Translations under genes and position numbers: made by a program
NCBI RefSeq assembly: GCF_028307215.1
Contig: NZ_JAQMHV010000001.1
Location: forward strand, 372,001-436,000
Length of the DNA: 64,000 nucleotides
Reading direction: 5' to 3'
Source: Falsirhodobacter sp. 20TX0035
GTDB taxonomy: Bacteria > Pseudomonadota > Alphaproteobacteria > Rhodobacterales > Rhodobacteraceae
Notes under the pieces: model-generated
Seen by the model: only the letters and a program-made list of their open reading frames with translations
Told to the model about the DNA's origin: nothing
The model's database searches: none
Part shown: piece after piece, positions 8,408 to 17,489 of the stretch
Numbering within the stretch: position 1 is the stretch's first letter
How the letters are laid out: each line of letters opens with the position of its first letter

Positions 8408-9978
8408 GACAGGGCCGCCTTCAGCAGCGCGCGGGTGTAATCCGACTGCGGGTTGGCGAAGACCTGCGCCGCCTCCCCCGCCTCCACCACGTCGCCGTTG
8501 CGCATCACCATGATGCGGTGCGACAGCGCCCGGACGACCCGCAGGTCATGGCTGATGAACAGGTAGGCCAGCCCGTATTTCCGCTGCAACCCCCGCAGCA
8601 GTTCAACGATCTGCACCTGCACCGTCATGTCCAGCGCCGAGGTCGGCTCGTCCAGCACCACGAGCTTCGGGCGCAGGATCATGGCGCGGGCGATGGCGAT
8701 CCGCTGGCGCTGTCCGCCGGAAAATTCGTGCGGATAGCGGTTCATGGTCGCGGAATCGAGGCCAACCTCCGTCATGATCTGCGCCACCAGATCACGCGGG
8801 TTGCCTTCGGTGCCGTGCACGCCCAGACCTTCGGCGATGATCTCCTCCACCGTCATGCGGGGGGACAAGCTGCCGAAGGGGTCCTGGAACACCACCTGCA
8901 TGTCGCGGCGCAGGTCCCGCAGGGCGCGCCCGCGCTGGTTCTGCACGTCGCGCCCCATGAAGACGATGGGCCCCTCGCTGTCGATCAGGCGCAGCACGGC
9001 CAGCGCCAGCGTGGTCTTGCCCGACCCCGATTCCCCGACCACCCCAAGCGTTTCACCGGCGCGCACCGACAGGCTGGCCGCGTTCACCGCCTTCACATGG
9101 CCCGTGACGCGGCGCAGGAAACCGCCATGGATCGGGAACCACACGCGCAGATCGTCGGTGCGCAGAATCTCGGCCACGTCGGCGGCGACCGGATCGGGCA
9201 CGCCCCGCGGTTCGGCCCCCAGCAGCTTTTGCGTGTAGGGATGCTGCGGGTTGGCGAAGATGTCGGCCGTCCGCCCCTGTTCGACGATCACGCCGTTCTG
9301 CAAAACGCAGACACGGTCCGCGATGCGACGGACCACGCCCAGATCGTGGGTGATGAACAGAAGGCTCAGCCCCTCGCGCGCCTTCAGGTCGGCGAGCAGT
9401 TCCAGGATCTGCGCCTGGATGGTGACGTCCAGCGCGGTGGTGGGTTCGTCCGCGATCAGCAGTTCCGGCCCGTTGGCCAGCGCCATCGCGATCATCACGC
9501 GCTGCCGCTGCCCGCCCGACAGCTGGTGCGGATAGGCGCCCAGCCGGCTTTCCGCGTCGCGGATGCCCACCTTTTTCAGAAGTTCCAGCACCCGCGCCCG
9601 CACCGCTGCCCCGCGCAGCCCCTGATGCAGCGCGATGCTTTCGGCCAGCTGCCGTTCGATCGTGTGCAGCGGGTTGAGGGAGGTCATCGGCTCCTGGAAG
9701 ATGAAGCTGATGTCGTTGCCGCGCACGGCGCGCAATTCGCGCTCGGACGCGCCCACCATCTCCCGCCCCTGATAGCGGACGGAGCCGGTCACCTCGGCCG
9801 CGTCGCCCAGAAGGGACACGGTGGACAGGGCGGTGACGGACTTGCCCGACCCGCTTTCGCCCACCAACGCGACCGTTTCGCCCTTTTCTACCGTGAAGGA
9901 CACGCCGCGCACCGCGTGATGCGTGGCCCCTTCCTGCCGGAAGCGGATGTTCAGGTCGGACACCTCCAGCACGGTCAT
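8404..9978 (-). CDS. yejF: Peptide ABC transporter, double ATPase subunit (YejF-type)
   Basis: Cytoplasmic ATPase powering the YejABEF-type oligopeptide importer. Two complete nucleotide-binding domains are fused in one 524-residue chain. Domain 1 has Walker A GESGSGKS, signature LSGGQRQR and Walker [13 protein letters not shown]. Domain 2, starting near residue 270, has [16 protein letters not shown] and [12 protein letters not shown]. Each is followed by the oligopeptide-binding extension (QHPYTQKLL and QSDYTRALL). Fusion of both ATPases is the normal YejF arrangement, unlike separate DppD/DppF. It overlaps yejE by 4 bp and the glycosyltransferase by 4 bp. Confidence 0.95.
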   Translation of the reverse strand: MTVLEVSDLNIRFRQEGATHHAVRGVSFTVEKGETVALVGESGSGKSVTALSTVSLLGDAAEVTGSVRYQGREMVGASERELRAVRGNDISFIFQEPMTSLNPLHTIERQLAESIALHQGLRGAAVRARVLELLKKVGIRDAESRLGAYPHQLSGGQRQRVMIAMALANGPELLIADEPTTALDVTIQAQILELLADLKAREGLSLLFITHDLGVVRRIADRVCVLQNGVIVEQGRTADIFANPQHPYTQKLLGAEPRGVPDPVAADVAEILRTDDLRVWFPIHGGFLRRVTGHVKAVNAASLSVRAGETLGVVGESGSGKTTLALAVLRLIDSEGPIVFMGRDVQNQRGRALRDLRRDMQVVFQDPFGSLSPRMTVEEIIAEGLGVHGTEGNPRDLVAQIMTEVGLDSATMNRYPHEFSGGQRQRIAIARAMILRPKLVVLDEPTSALDMTVQVQIVELLRGLQRKYGLAYLFISHDLRVVRALSHRIMVMRNGDVVEAGEAAQVFANPQSDYTRALLKAALS

Positions 9979-11078
9979 TTGAAGGTCTTTCTGGGGTCAT
10001 AGGCGTCGCGCACGCCTTCGAAGATGAAGACAAGGAGCGACAGCATCAGCGCGAAGGTGAAGAAGGCGGTGAAGCCCAGCCACGGCGCCTGAAGGTTCTG
10101 CTTGGCCTGCAACGTCAACTCCCCCAGCGAGGGGGCGGAGGACGGCAGCCCGAAGCCGAGGAAGTCCAGCGCCGCGAGGCTGCCGATGGCGCCGGCGATG
10201 ATGAAGGGCAGCATGGTGACCGTGGCCACCATGGCGTTGGGCAGCACGTGGCGGAACATGATCCGCGCGTTGCCGACGCCCAGCGCCCGCGCCGCACGCA
10301 CGTATTCGAAGTTGCGCGCCCGCAGGAATTCGGCCCGCACCACGCCCACCAGCGCCGTCCATCCGAACAGCACCGACAGGATCACCAGCAGCCAGAACCC
10401 CATCTGCCAGATCGCGCCCACGATGATGATGACATAAAGCATGGGGGTGGAGGACCAGAGTTCGATGATGCGCTGGAAGGTCAGGTCCACCCAGCCGCCG
10501 AAGAAGCCCTGCACCGCCCCCGCCGCGATCCCGATGACCGAGGTCAGCAGCGTCACGATCAGCGCGAAGGCCACCGACAGGCGGAAGCCGTAGATCACGC
10601 GCGCCAGCACGTCGCGGGCCGTGTCGTCCGTGCCCAGCCAGTGCCGCGCGTCGGGGGCCGACGGAGCCGCCCCTTCGAGGTTGTTCACCGTGTCGTAGCT
10701 GTAGGGGATGGGCGGCCACAGCAGCCAGCCGGCCTGCACGGGCTGCCCGTCGACGGTGCCATGCGCTTCCGCCTCGGCCTTGTAAGTGTCGGGATCGTCA
10801 AGGCACAGGTCCGACCCGCCCGTCACGATCAGGCACTGCACCTCGGGGGCGTTGTAGTCGGCCTCGGTCCGGAAGTCGCCGTTGAAGGCGGTTTCGGGAT
10901 AGAAGCTGAACACCGGCATCCGCCATTCGCCGCGATAGCTGACCAGCAGCGGCTTGTCGTTGGCCACCACCTCGGCGAACAGAGAGATGCCGAACAGCAC
11001 GACGAAGATCCACAGGGACCAGAAGGCCCGCCCGTTGGCCCGGAAATTGCGCCAGCGGCGCTGGTTCAGGGGGGTCAT
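9975..11078 (-). CDS. yejE: Peptide ABC transporter permease (YejE-type)
   Basis: Inner-membrane permease of the same importer, 367 residues. TM1 (about residues 18-38) is followed by the roughly 120-residue periplasmic insert typical of YejE, with WPPIPYSYDTVN and HWLGTDDTARDVLARVIYGFR. Five further membrane segments form the BPD_transp_1 core, and the cytoplasmic EAA loop is EYVRAARALGVGNARIMFRHVLPN. The ATG at 11078 overlaps the yejB stop as ATGA. A much longer upstream reading frame is only the antisense continuation and lacks a membrane-protein composition. Confidence 0.95.
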   Translation of the reverse strand: MTPLNQRRWRNFRANGRAFWSLWIFVVLFGISLFAEVVANDKPLLVSYRGEWRMPVFSFYPETAFNGDFRTEADYNAPEVQCLIVTGGSDLCLDDPDTYKAEAEAHGTVDGQPVQAGWLLWPPIPYSYDTVNNLEGAAPSAPDARHWLGTDDTARDVLARVIYGFRLSVAFALIVTLLTSVIGIAAGAVQGFFGGWVDLTFQRIIELWSSTPMLYVIIIVGAIWQMGFWLLVILSVLFGWTALVGVVRAEFLRARNFEYVRAARALGVGNARIMFRHVLPNAMVATVTMLPFIIAGAIGSLAALDFLGFGLPSSAPSLGELTLQAKQNLQAPWLGFTAFFTFALMLSLLVFIFEGVRDAYDPRKTFK

Positions 11079-12169
11079 CCGCGGCTCCCGAAATCGATGC
11101 GGGGGTCGATCCAGACATACATGAGGTCCGAGATCAGGTTCACCACCAGCCCGATCAGGCTGAACATGAACAGCGTCCCGAACACCACCGGATAATCGCG
11201 CCCCACGGCGGATTCGTAGGCCAGACGCCCCAACCCGTCGAGGGAGAAGATCGTCTCGATGATGAGGCTGCCGCCGAAGAAGACGCTGACAAAGACCGCC
11301 GGAAAGCCCGCGACCACGATCAGCATCGCGTTGCGGAAGACGTGGCCGTACAGCACGCGCGTTTCCGTCAGGCCCTTGGCGCGGGCGGTCATCACGTACT
11401 GCTTCTTGATCTCGTCCAGAAAGCTGTTCTTGGTGAGCAGCGTCAGCGTGGCGAAGCTGGCGATGGTGGAGGCCAGAACCGGCAGCGCGATGTGCCAGAA
11501 ATAGTCCGCGATCTTGTGCAGGGGGCCGAAACTCTCCCAGTTGTCCGAGGTCAGGCCCCGGATGGGGAACCACTGCCAGTAGCTTCCGCCCGCGAACAGC
11601 ACCAGAAGAAGGATCGCGAACAGAAAGCCCGGAATGGCATAGGCCACGATGATCAGGGCCGAGGTCCATGTGTCGAAGCGCGACCCGTCCTTCATCGCCT
11701 TGCGGATGCCCAACGGGATCGACACCAGATAGGCGATCAGCGTCGACCAGAGGCCGAGCGAGATCGACACCGGCATCTTTTCCAGCACCAGGTCCACCAC
11801 CGAGATGGAGCGGAAGTAGCTTTCCCCGAAATCGAGCCGCAGGTAGTTGCCGATCATCAGCAGAAAGCGTTCCAGCGGCGGCTTGTCGAAACCGAACTGC
11901 GCTTCAAGCTGGGCGATGAATTCGGGCGGCAGGCCCCGCGATCCGACATAGGTCGTGCCCGTCAGCCCCGAGGTCACGTCGGACGTCACCCCCGCATCCT
12001 GCTGCCCGCCGGTCACGCCCTGAAGGACATCGCCCTGCCCCTGCATGTTGGCGATGATCTGTTCGATCGGGCCGCCTGGCACGAACTGCACCAGCGCGAA
12101 GTTGATGACCATGATCCCGAACAGCACGGGCACGATCAGAAGAAGGCGGCGAAGGATGTAGGCTCCCAT
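11075..12169 (-). CDS. yejB: Peptide ABC transporter permease (YejB-type)
   Basis: 364-residue inner-membrane permease pairing with YejE. TM1 is LLLIVPVLFGIMVINFALVQF, followed by the DppB-type sequence VPGGPIEQII. A periplasmic insertion rich in Gly/Gln (about residues 40-75) and PPLERFLLMIGNYLRLDFGES precede the five-helix core. The EAA loop reads QYVMTARAKGLTETRVLYGHVFRN. The ATG at 12169 lies directly next to the yejA stop at 12170, so the genes are tightly coupled. Confidence 0.95.
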   Translation of the reverse strand: MGAYILRRLLLIVPVLFGIMVINFALVQFVPGGPIEQIIANMQGQGDVLQGVTGGQQDAGVTSDVTSGLTGTTYVGSRGLPPEFIAQLEAQFGFDKPPLERFLLMIGNYLRLDFGESYFRSISVVDLVLEKMPVSISLGLWSTLIAYLVSIPLGIRKAMKDGSRFDTWTSALIIVAYAIPGFLFAILLLVLFAGGSYWQWFPIRGLTSDNWESFGPLHKIADYFWHIALPVLASTIASFATLTLLTKNSFLDEIKKQYVMTARAKGLTETRVLYGHVFRNAMLIVVAGFPAVFVSVFFGGSLIIETIFSLDGLGRLAYESAVGRDYPVVFGTLFMFSLIGLVVNLISDLMYVWIDPRIDFGSRG

Positions 12170-14023
12170 TCACGCGGCCTTCGTGGACCACCAGAAGTCC
12201 AGCTGGCCCAGATCGTAGGGGGGCAGCGTCTCCGGGCGGCCGTATTCCTTCCAGTAGGCGACCCAGTGCTTGCCCAGATACCATGTGGGCACCATGATCG
12301 TCTCATGGCGCAGGATGCGGTCCACGGCGCGAACGGCGGCGGCCATGTCCTCCTGCGTTTCCGCCTCGATCACGCGGCGGATCAGGTGGTCCACCGCGGG
12401 CGAGGCATAGCCCGCTGGGTTGAAGAGGTCGTCCTTTGCCGCACTGCCATAGCGCTGCTCCATGCCCGTCCCCTCCTCGGGGCCGTTGGAATAGCCGTCC
12501 ACGATCATGTCCCAGTCGTGGTCGCGTTCGCGGCTGGTGTATTGCGCGGGGTCCACGCGGCGATAAGTGGCGTTCACGCCCAGCGCCTTCAGGTTGTCCA
12601 CGTAAGGCAGGATGTAGCGGTCCATCTGCGGGTCGCCCGTCAGGAACTCCACCACCAGACCCTGCCCGTCCTTCATCAGCTGGCCCTTGTCGTCGGGCGT
12701 CCAGCCCGCGTCCTGCATCAGCGCCAGCGCCGCGCGCAGGTTGCGCCGGTCCACCTGCCGGTCGCCCGAGCTGTGGGGCACGGTGACGGGATCGGTCAGG
12801 ATCTCGGGGGCGACAAGGTCGCGCACCTCCTGCAGCAGCTCCAGTTCCCGGCCCTGCGGCACGCCCTGCGCCTGAAGATCGCTGTTCTGCCAGAAGCTTT
12901 CGCGCTGCTGGAACAGGCCGTATTGCAGCGTGTCGTTCGTCCAGGTGAAGTTGTACATCAGCGCCAGCGCCTGCCGCACCCGCCGGTCTTGGAACTGCAG
13001 GCGGCGCAGGTTGAACACGAACCCCGTCGCGGGCGGGAGAGAGCCGTCCGGCAACTCCTCCTTCACCACGTCGCCGCGCGTCAGGGCCGGGAAGTCATAG
13101 CCCGTCGCCCAAGTGATGGAGCTGTTTTCCTGCCGGAAGGTGAACTGCCCCGCCTTGAACGCCTCGAACGCGGCGGAGGTGTCGGCGAAGAACTCCACCC
13201 GGATGGTGTCGAAATTGGCGCGGCCCTGCCGGATCGGCAAGTCGCGGCCCCAGTAGTCGGGGTTGCGCCGCATCACGATGCGCCGGTTCACGTCCCAGCT
13301 GTCGATCCGGTAGGGGCCGGACCCGGGCGAGGTGTCCAGCCGGCTTTCATCCAGCCGCGCGCCGGTCTTTTCGTACCACGCCCGCGACCAGATCGGCACG
13401 CCGCCGGCCTGGCTGATCAGGTTCTTGCGCGGCACTCCGTCTGCGAAGACGAAGCGCACGCGGTGATCGTCCAGCGCCTCGGCCAGCGGGATCGAGGCCT
13501 TCACGGCCTGCGCATAGGAGGGCAACCCTTGTTCCAGCAGCAGGTTGTGGCTGAACACCACGTCCTGCGCCGTGACGGGCGTGCCGTCCGAGAAGGTGGC
13601 CTCGGGGCGCATGTGAAAGATCACCCAGTCCTGCGTTTCGGGATATTCCAAGCGTTCGGCCACAAGGCCGTAGCTGCCGCTCACCTCGTCCGCGACGGAC
13701 TCCAGCAGGCTTTCATAGGGCAGCACGGACACGGCATGGGCACGGCCGACGCGGGCGTAGGGGTTGAAGCTGTCAAAGGTGCCCGCCGCCCAAATGGAGA
13801 TCTCGCCCCCCTTCGGGGCCTGCGGGTTCACGTAATCCAGATGCGCGAAATCGGCCGGGTACTTCAGGTCGCCGAAGGTGGAAAATCCGTGCGAGGACAG
13901 GATTTCCGACGGATCGCCCGCCGGTTCCTGCGCCCCTGCGGGCGCGGGCCGCAGGCCGGGATACGCCATCGCGAAGCCCGAAAGGCCAAGGGCCCCCATC
14001 ATCGTCCGGCGCGACAAGATCAT
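12170..14023 (-). CDS. yejA: Peptide ABC transporter substrate-binding protein (YejA-type)
   Basis: Periplasmic SBP_bac_5 binding protein, 617 residues, that captures oligopeptides (in enterobacteria YejABEF also admits microcin C). The N-terminus MILSRRTMMGALGLSGFAMA has a twin-arginine-like SRR before the hydrophobic core, so Tat export is possible. Family landmarks are FDSFNPYARVGRAHAV, SDGTPVTAQDVVFSHNLL, and the C-terminal ITMVPTWY-like IMVPTWYLGKHWVAYW. The ATG at 14023 follows AAGGAGAACGGG, an excellent ribosome site, so the TTG at 14038 is rejected. It is first in the yejABEF-glycosyltransferase operon. Confidence 0.95.
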   Translation of the reverse strand: MILSRRTMMGALGLSGFAMAYPGLRPAPAGAQEPAGDPSEILSSHGFSTFGDLKYPADFAHLDYVNPQAPKGGEISIWAAGTFDSFNPYARVGRAHAVSVLPYESLLESVADEVSGSYGLVAERLEYPETQDWVIFHMRPEATFSDGTPVTAQDVVFSHNLLLEQGLPSYAQAVKASIPLAEALDDHRVRFVFADGVPRKNLISQAGGVPIWSRAWYEKTGARLDESRLDTSPGSGPYRIDSWDVNRRIVMRRNPDYWGRDLPIRQGRANFDTIRVEFFADTSAAFEAFKAGQFTFRQENSSITWATGYDFPALTRGDVVKEELPDGSLPPATGFVFNLRRLQFQDRRVRQALALMYNFTWTNDTLQYGLFQQRESFWQNSDLQAQGVPQGRELELLQEVRDLVAPEILTDPVTVPHSSGDRQVDRRNLRAALALMQDAGWTPDDKGQLMKDGQGLVVEFLTGDPQMDRYILPYVDNLKALGVNATYRRVDPAQYTSRERDHDWDMIVDGYSNGPEEGTGMEQRYGSAAKDDLFNPAGYASPAVDHLIRRVIEAETQEDMAAAVRAVDRILRHETIMVPTWYLGKHWVAYWKEYGRPETLPPYDLGQLDFWWSTKAA

Positions 14024-14050
14024 CCCGTTCTCCTTCAAAGCGTTCCGGGG

Positions 14051-14079
14051 ATGCTATCCTTCGCCCGCGCCCCCCTCAA
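14051..14079 (-). promoter_or_regulatory. Sigma-70-like promoter for the yej operon
   Basis: Reading the minus strand: TTGAGG (14079-14074), a 17-bp spacer, TAGCAT (14056-14051). The predicted start lies about 20 bases before the yejA ATG. It matches the consensus at four positions in each hexamer. Confidence 0.5.
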
Positions 14080-14111
14080 GTTGCGATTGTGTGAGGGTGC
14101 GCGGCGAAATC

Positions 14112-14576
14112 TCACGGCTGTGTTTGCAGATAGGCGATCACGTCCGCCCGGTCCTGCGCATTGGGCAGCCCGGCAAAGGCCATCTTCGTGCCGGGGGCAT
14201 AGCCGCGCGGGTTGGTCAGGAAGGCGTCCAGATCCTCCGGCGTCCAGGCCTGGTCCGCCGTGGCCCGCAGCGCGCCGGAATAGGCGAACCCGGGAACGGA
14301 GGCCTTGGCCCGCCCCACCACGCCGTCCAGATGCGGGCCGATGCCGTTGGTGCCCAGCTTGTGGCAGGCCTGACAGCGCACGAAGACGTCGCGCCCATGG
14401 GCGGGATCGCCCTGCGCCAGAACCTCTGCCGCGCTGGGCGGGGGCGGCGGCGCCTCCACCGGGGCGATGGCATAGGCGAGCGGCACGACGGGGGGCGCAT
14501 AAAGGACGGAGGCGAGGCCCGTCAGCCCCCCATAGACCAGAAGCGCCCCGGCCCCCGCCGCGATCAGCCGGATCAT
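14112..14576 (-). CDS. Membrane-anchored class I cytochrome c (c552/CycM-like)
   Basis: 154-residue electron carrier. An uncleaved N-terminal helix (about residues 3-25) and a Pro/Ala linker (PVEAPPPPPSAAEVLAQG) tether a c-type domain on the periplasmic side. The haem site is CQACH, and the sixth ligand is the Met in GTKMAFAGL. It resembles the anchored cytochromes that carry electrons from the bc1 complex to terminal oxidases. The ATG at 14576 was chosen because AAGGGG lies six bases upstream; an ATG at 14597 lacks a ribosome site. It diverges from pheA over 88 bp. Confidence 0.85.
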   Translation of the reverse strand: MIRLIAAGAGALLVYGGLTGLASVLYAPPVVPLAYAIAPVEAPPPPPSAAEVLAQGDPAHGRDVFVRCQACHKLGTNGIGPHLDGVVGRAKASVPGFAYSGALRATADQAWTPEDLDAFLTNPRGYAPGTKMAFAGLPNAQDRADVIAYLQTQP

Positions 14577-14664
14577 GCGTGTCCCCTTCGGTGCCATCCG
14601 GGGGGATGTAGCGGCTTCCCCCCTTCCCTCGCAAGGTATACGAACAAGGCAAAAGGGGGGACAT

Positions 14665-15489
14665 ATGACCGCACGCATCGCTTTTCAGGGGGAACTCGGC
14701 GCCTATTCCCACGCCGCCTGCCGCAACGCCCGTCCCGACATGGAGGTGCTGCCCCGCCCCACCTTTGAGGACGCGATCGAGGCCTGCCTGTCGGGCGAGG
14801 CGGATCTGGCCATGCTGCCGGTCGAAAACTCCACCTATGGCCGCGTGGCCGACATCCACGCCCTGTTGCCCAATTCCGGCCTGAAGATCATCGACGAAGC
14901 CTTCGTGCGGGTGGAGGTGGCCCTGATGGGCCCGCGCGGCGCCACCCTGTCCGGCGTGCGCCAGGCCATGAGCCATGCGGTCCTCCTAGGACAGGTGCGC
15001 GGCTTCCTGCGCCAGCACGGCATCACCACCCTGACCGGCGCCGACACTGCCGGTTCCGCCCGCGTGGTCGCGGAACGGGGCGATCCGGCGCTCGCCGCCC
15101 TCGCCCCGCGGCTCGCGGCCGAGATCTACGGCCTTGATATCCTCGCCGACGGGGTGGAGGACAACGCCGACAACACCACGCGCTTTCTTCTGTGCGCGCG
15201 CGAGGCGGACCTGTCGCGCCGCGCCGACCGGATGGTCACCACCTTCACCTTCCGCGTCCGCAACATTCCGGCCGCCCTTTACAAGGCGCTGGGCGGGTTC
15301 GCGACGAACGGCATCAACATGACCAAGCTGGAAAGCTACATGGTCGGCGGGGCCTTTGTCGCGACCGAGTTCTATGCCGACATCGAGGGCCATCCCGACG
15401 ATCCGAACGTGAAGCTGGCGCTGGACGAACTGGCCTATTTCACGACCAACATCACCATCCTCGGCAGCTATCCGCGCCGCCGGTCCTGA
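14665..15489 (+). CDS. pheA: Prephenate dehydratase
   Basis: Converts prephenate to phenylpyruvate in phenylalanine synthesis. It is a monofunctional 274-residue enzyme with no chorismate mutase domain. The PDT domain starts IAFQGELGAYSHAACRNA, continues LPVENSTYGRV, and contains the catalytic TRF motif in NTTRFLL. The C-terminal ACT domain (from about residue 195) has KLESYMVGGAFVATEFYADIEGH, a variant of the ESRP phenylalanine-binding element, so feedback control by Phe is likely. The ATG follows AGGGGGG. It converges on the tsaC-type gene, with a hairpin between. Confidence 0.93.
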   Translation: MTARIAFQGELGAYSHAACRNARPDMEVLPRPTFEDAIEACLSGEADLAMLPVENSTYGRVADIHALLPNSGLKIIDEAFVRVEVALMGPRGATLSGVRQAMSHAVLLGQVRGFLRQHGITTLTGADTAGSARVVAERGDPALAALAPRLAAEIYGLDILADGVEDNADNTTRFLLCAREADLSRRADRMVTTFTFRVRNIPAALYKALGGFATNGINMTKLESYMVGGAFVATEFYADIEGHPDDPNVKLALDELAYFTTNITILGSYPRRRS

Positions 15490-15495
15490 GGTCGG

Positions 15496-15519
15496 GCCCC
15501 CCGCAGATCAGCGGGGGGC
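15496..15519. terminator. GC-rich hairpin between convergent pheA and Sua5/TsaC genes
   Basis: Perfect 9-bp stem GCCCCCCGC / GCGGGGGGC with loop AGATCA. No T-run follows on either strand, so efficiency is uncertain. The loop includes TCA (15508-15510), the TGA stop of the minus-strand gene, repeating the arrangement at 7175-7200. Confidence 0.55.
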
Positions 15520-16443
15520 GGCCGCGCGGCGCAGGCGGTCGTTGATCGCGCGGCCCAGGCCGCTGTCGGGGATGGGCGCGACGGCGATCGTGCCGCCCTC
15601 CCCCGCCTGTCCGTCGGCCAGACGCAGCATGTGGAACAGGTTGGCCGCCGCCTCCACCATGTCGGCAGCGGGCGAAAGGTTCAGCGCCTCCGGCCCCGGG
15701 CCGAAGCCGATCCCGACCTCGTGTTCCGTGGCGCGGGTGTTCAGCCGCACCCGGCCTCGTGGGGCATAGTGCGACAAAAGCTGGCCGGGGGCCGAGGGCT
15801 TGGCCGCGTCCCCGCCCGTGGCCAGCGGACCCAGCACCGCCTCCAGCGCCTCGGCCGAAACGCCGCCGGGGCGCAGCAACTGCGGCCGCCCCACCAGACC
15901 GAGGATCGTCGATTCCACGCCCACCGCGCAGGGCCCGCCGTCCAGCACCGCCTCGATCCGGCCGGACAGCCCGTCCAGAACATGCGCGGCCCGCGTCGGG
16001 CTGATGCGCCCCGACGGATTGGCCGAAGGGCCGGCCATGGGCCCCCCAAAGGCCCGGAGCAGGCCGCGCGTCACCGGATGGGCGGGCACCCGGACGGCCA
16101 CGCTGTCCAGACCCGCCGTCACCAAAGGCGACAGCCCCGCATCGGCCCGCAGGGGCAGTACCAGCGTCAGCGGCCCCGGCCAGAACCGGGCCAGACGTTC
16201 GAAGTCCGCAGGCAACACGGCATAGCGCGCCACGGCCTCCGCATCCGGCAGATGCACGATCAGGGGGTTGAAGCTGGGACGTCCCTTCGCCTCGTAGATG
16301 CGGGCCACGGCGCGGTCGCTGCGCGCGTCGCCCCCCAGTCCATAGACCGTTTCCGACGGAAACCCGACCAGCCCGCCCGCGCGCAGGATCGCGGCCGCGT
16401 CCCGCAGACCGGCATCGTCGGGAAGGATCAGGCGGGTGTCCAT
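15508..16443 (-). CDS. tsaC: L-threonylcarbamoyladenylate synthase (Sua5 type)
   Basis: Makes threonylcarbamoyl-AMP from Thr, bicarbonate and ATP for the t6A37 modification of ANN-decoding tRNAs. The 311-residue, two-domain Sua5 form has an N-terminal YrdC domain (GLVGFPSETVYGLGG, the K/R-rich KGRPSFNPLIVH and GPSANPSGRISPT) and a C-terminal Sua5 domain introduced by GQLLSHYAPRG. The ATG at 16443 is preceded by AAAGG at good spacing. The much longer frame upstream is antisense to the divergent lipoprotein gene and is rejected. Confidence 0.93.
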   Translation of the reverse strand: MDTRLILPDDAGLRDAAAILRAGGLVGFPSETVYGLGGDARSDRAVARIYEAKGRPSFNPLIVHLPDAEAVARYAVLPADFERLARFWPGPLTLVLPLRADAGLSPLVTAGLDSVAVRVPAHPVTRGLLRAFGGPMAGPSANPSGRISPTRAAHVLDGLSGRIEAVLDGGPCAVGVESTILGLVGRPQLLRPGGVSAEALEAVLGPLATGGDAAKPSAPGQLLSHYAPRGRVRLNTRATEHEVGIGFGPGPEALNLSPAADMVEAAANLFHMLRLADGQAGEGGTIAVAPIPDSGLGRAINDRLRRAAAPR

Positions 16444-16557
16444 ATCATGGCCTTTGCAACACACCTTCCTCGCTACCTCCACATCCCGGGGCTCGCAAGG
16501 GTGACAGCCCCCCTTCCGCGCGCTACACCCCAGTTCGACCGACATCCCGGAGCTTTC

Positions 16558-17178
16558 ATGCGCAACATCTTTCTGAGCCTTCTGGCCGTGCTGAGCCTTG
16601 CGGCCTGCGCGGAGCCGAAATGGGCCCCCGAGGCCGCCGTCCAGCGCGCGGCCTTCCGCAGCGACGACCCGCCCTCGATCACGCTGTTCACCGTGGTGCG
16701 CCCCAGCACGGGCCGAGGCGGGCATTCGGGCCTGCTGATCAACGGCAGTCAGCGCATCCTGTTCGACCCGGCGGGCACCTTCTCGCACCCGCAGCTGCCG
16801 GAACGCAACGACGTGATCTATGGCATGAACGACAAGATGGTCGACTTCTACATCGACTATCACGCGCGTGAAAACTGGGACATGATCGAACAGACCGTGC
16901 CCGTGTCGCGTGAGGTGGCCGACATGGTCGCGCGGCGGGCCGAAGGCTGGGGTGCCGTGGGCAAGGCGCAATGCGCGCATTCCATCTCGGCCATGCTGAA
17001 CGGGGTGCCGGGCTTTGAATCCGTCGGCGGCACGTGGTTCCCGGCCAACCTGCGCAAAGAGTTTGCCGAGGTTCCGGGCGTGCAGGAACGCCGGATCACC
17101 GACGCCACCGCCCGCAAGGATTACGGCGTGGAACTGGTGCAGCCCGGCGATCCGCGCGCGCAGGTCGCCGCCTACTGA
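16558..17178 (+). CDS. Lipoprotein, possible permuted papain-like (NlpC/P60-type) fold
   Basis: 206 residues. MRNIFLSLLAVLSLAAC is a lipoprotein signal peptide with lipobox LAAC. The mature part has GRGGHSGLLINGSQRILFDPAGTF near residue 55 and GKAQCAHSISAMLNGVPGF near residue 140. A histidine in an early strand followed by a later helix-starting cysteine is the order seen in circularly permuted NlpC/P60 (YiiX/LRAT-like) enzymes, so a cysteine hydrolase or transferase activity is possible. This is inference only. It converges on azlD, with a 7-bp overlap of the gene ends. Confidence 0.7.
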   Translation: MRNIFLSLLAVLSLAACAEPKWAPEAAVQRAAFRSDDPPSITLFTVVRPSTGRGGHSGLLINGSQRILFDPAGTFSHPQLPERNDVIYGMNDKMVDFYIDYHARENWDMIEQTVPVSREVADMVARRAEGWGAVGKAQCAHSISAMLNGVPGFESVGGTWFPANLRKEFAEVPGVQERRITDATARKDYGVELVQPGDPRAQVAAY

Positions 17179-17489
17179 AGCATCCAAAGCAGGCCATAGA
17201 GCATGGCCGCGCCGCCCAGGATCGCGTACAGCGTGCTGCGGGTCACCACCCCCAGCAGCACCGTGATCACGGCGGCGCACAAACGGGCGGGATCGACCTC
17301 TCCGCCCGTGATGTCGGGCCACAGGACCATGGGCGCCACCAGCCCCGGCAGCACCGCAACTGGGGTGTAGCGCAGCCACCGCCGGGCCCAGCGCGGGAAC
17401 TGCCGCCCCATCATCAGGCCCAGGAACGAAAAGCGCAGAAGGAACGTGCCCAGACCGAGCACGAGGATCAGCGTCCAGAGGTCGTCCAT
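17172..17489 (-). CDS. azlD: AzlD-family branched-chain amino acid exporter subunit
   Basis: 105-residue inner-membrane protein with four hydrophobic segments, including LWTLILVLGLGTFLLRFSFLG at the start. The family motif region is FPRWARRWLRYTPVAVLPGLVAP. It acts with AzlC in exporting branched-chain amino acids or analogues. The ATG overlaps the azlC stop by one base (TGATG), so the two are translationally coupled. Confidence 0.9.
   Translation of the reverse strand: MDDLWTLILVLGLGTFLLRFSFLGLMMGRQFPRWARRWLRYTPVAVLPGLVAPMVLWPDITGGEVDPARLCAAVITVLLGVVTRSTLYAILGGAAMLYGLLWMLQ

Noticed and set aside
11342-14611. 1089-codon open frame on the plus strand
   Set aside because: Antisense to yejA and yejB, rich in Arg/His/Gln with no domains; a by-product of high GC codon structure.
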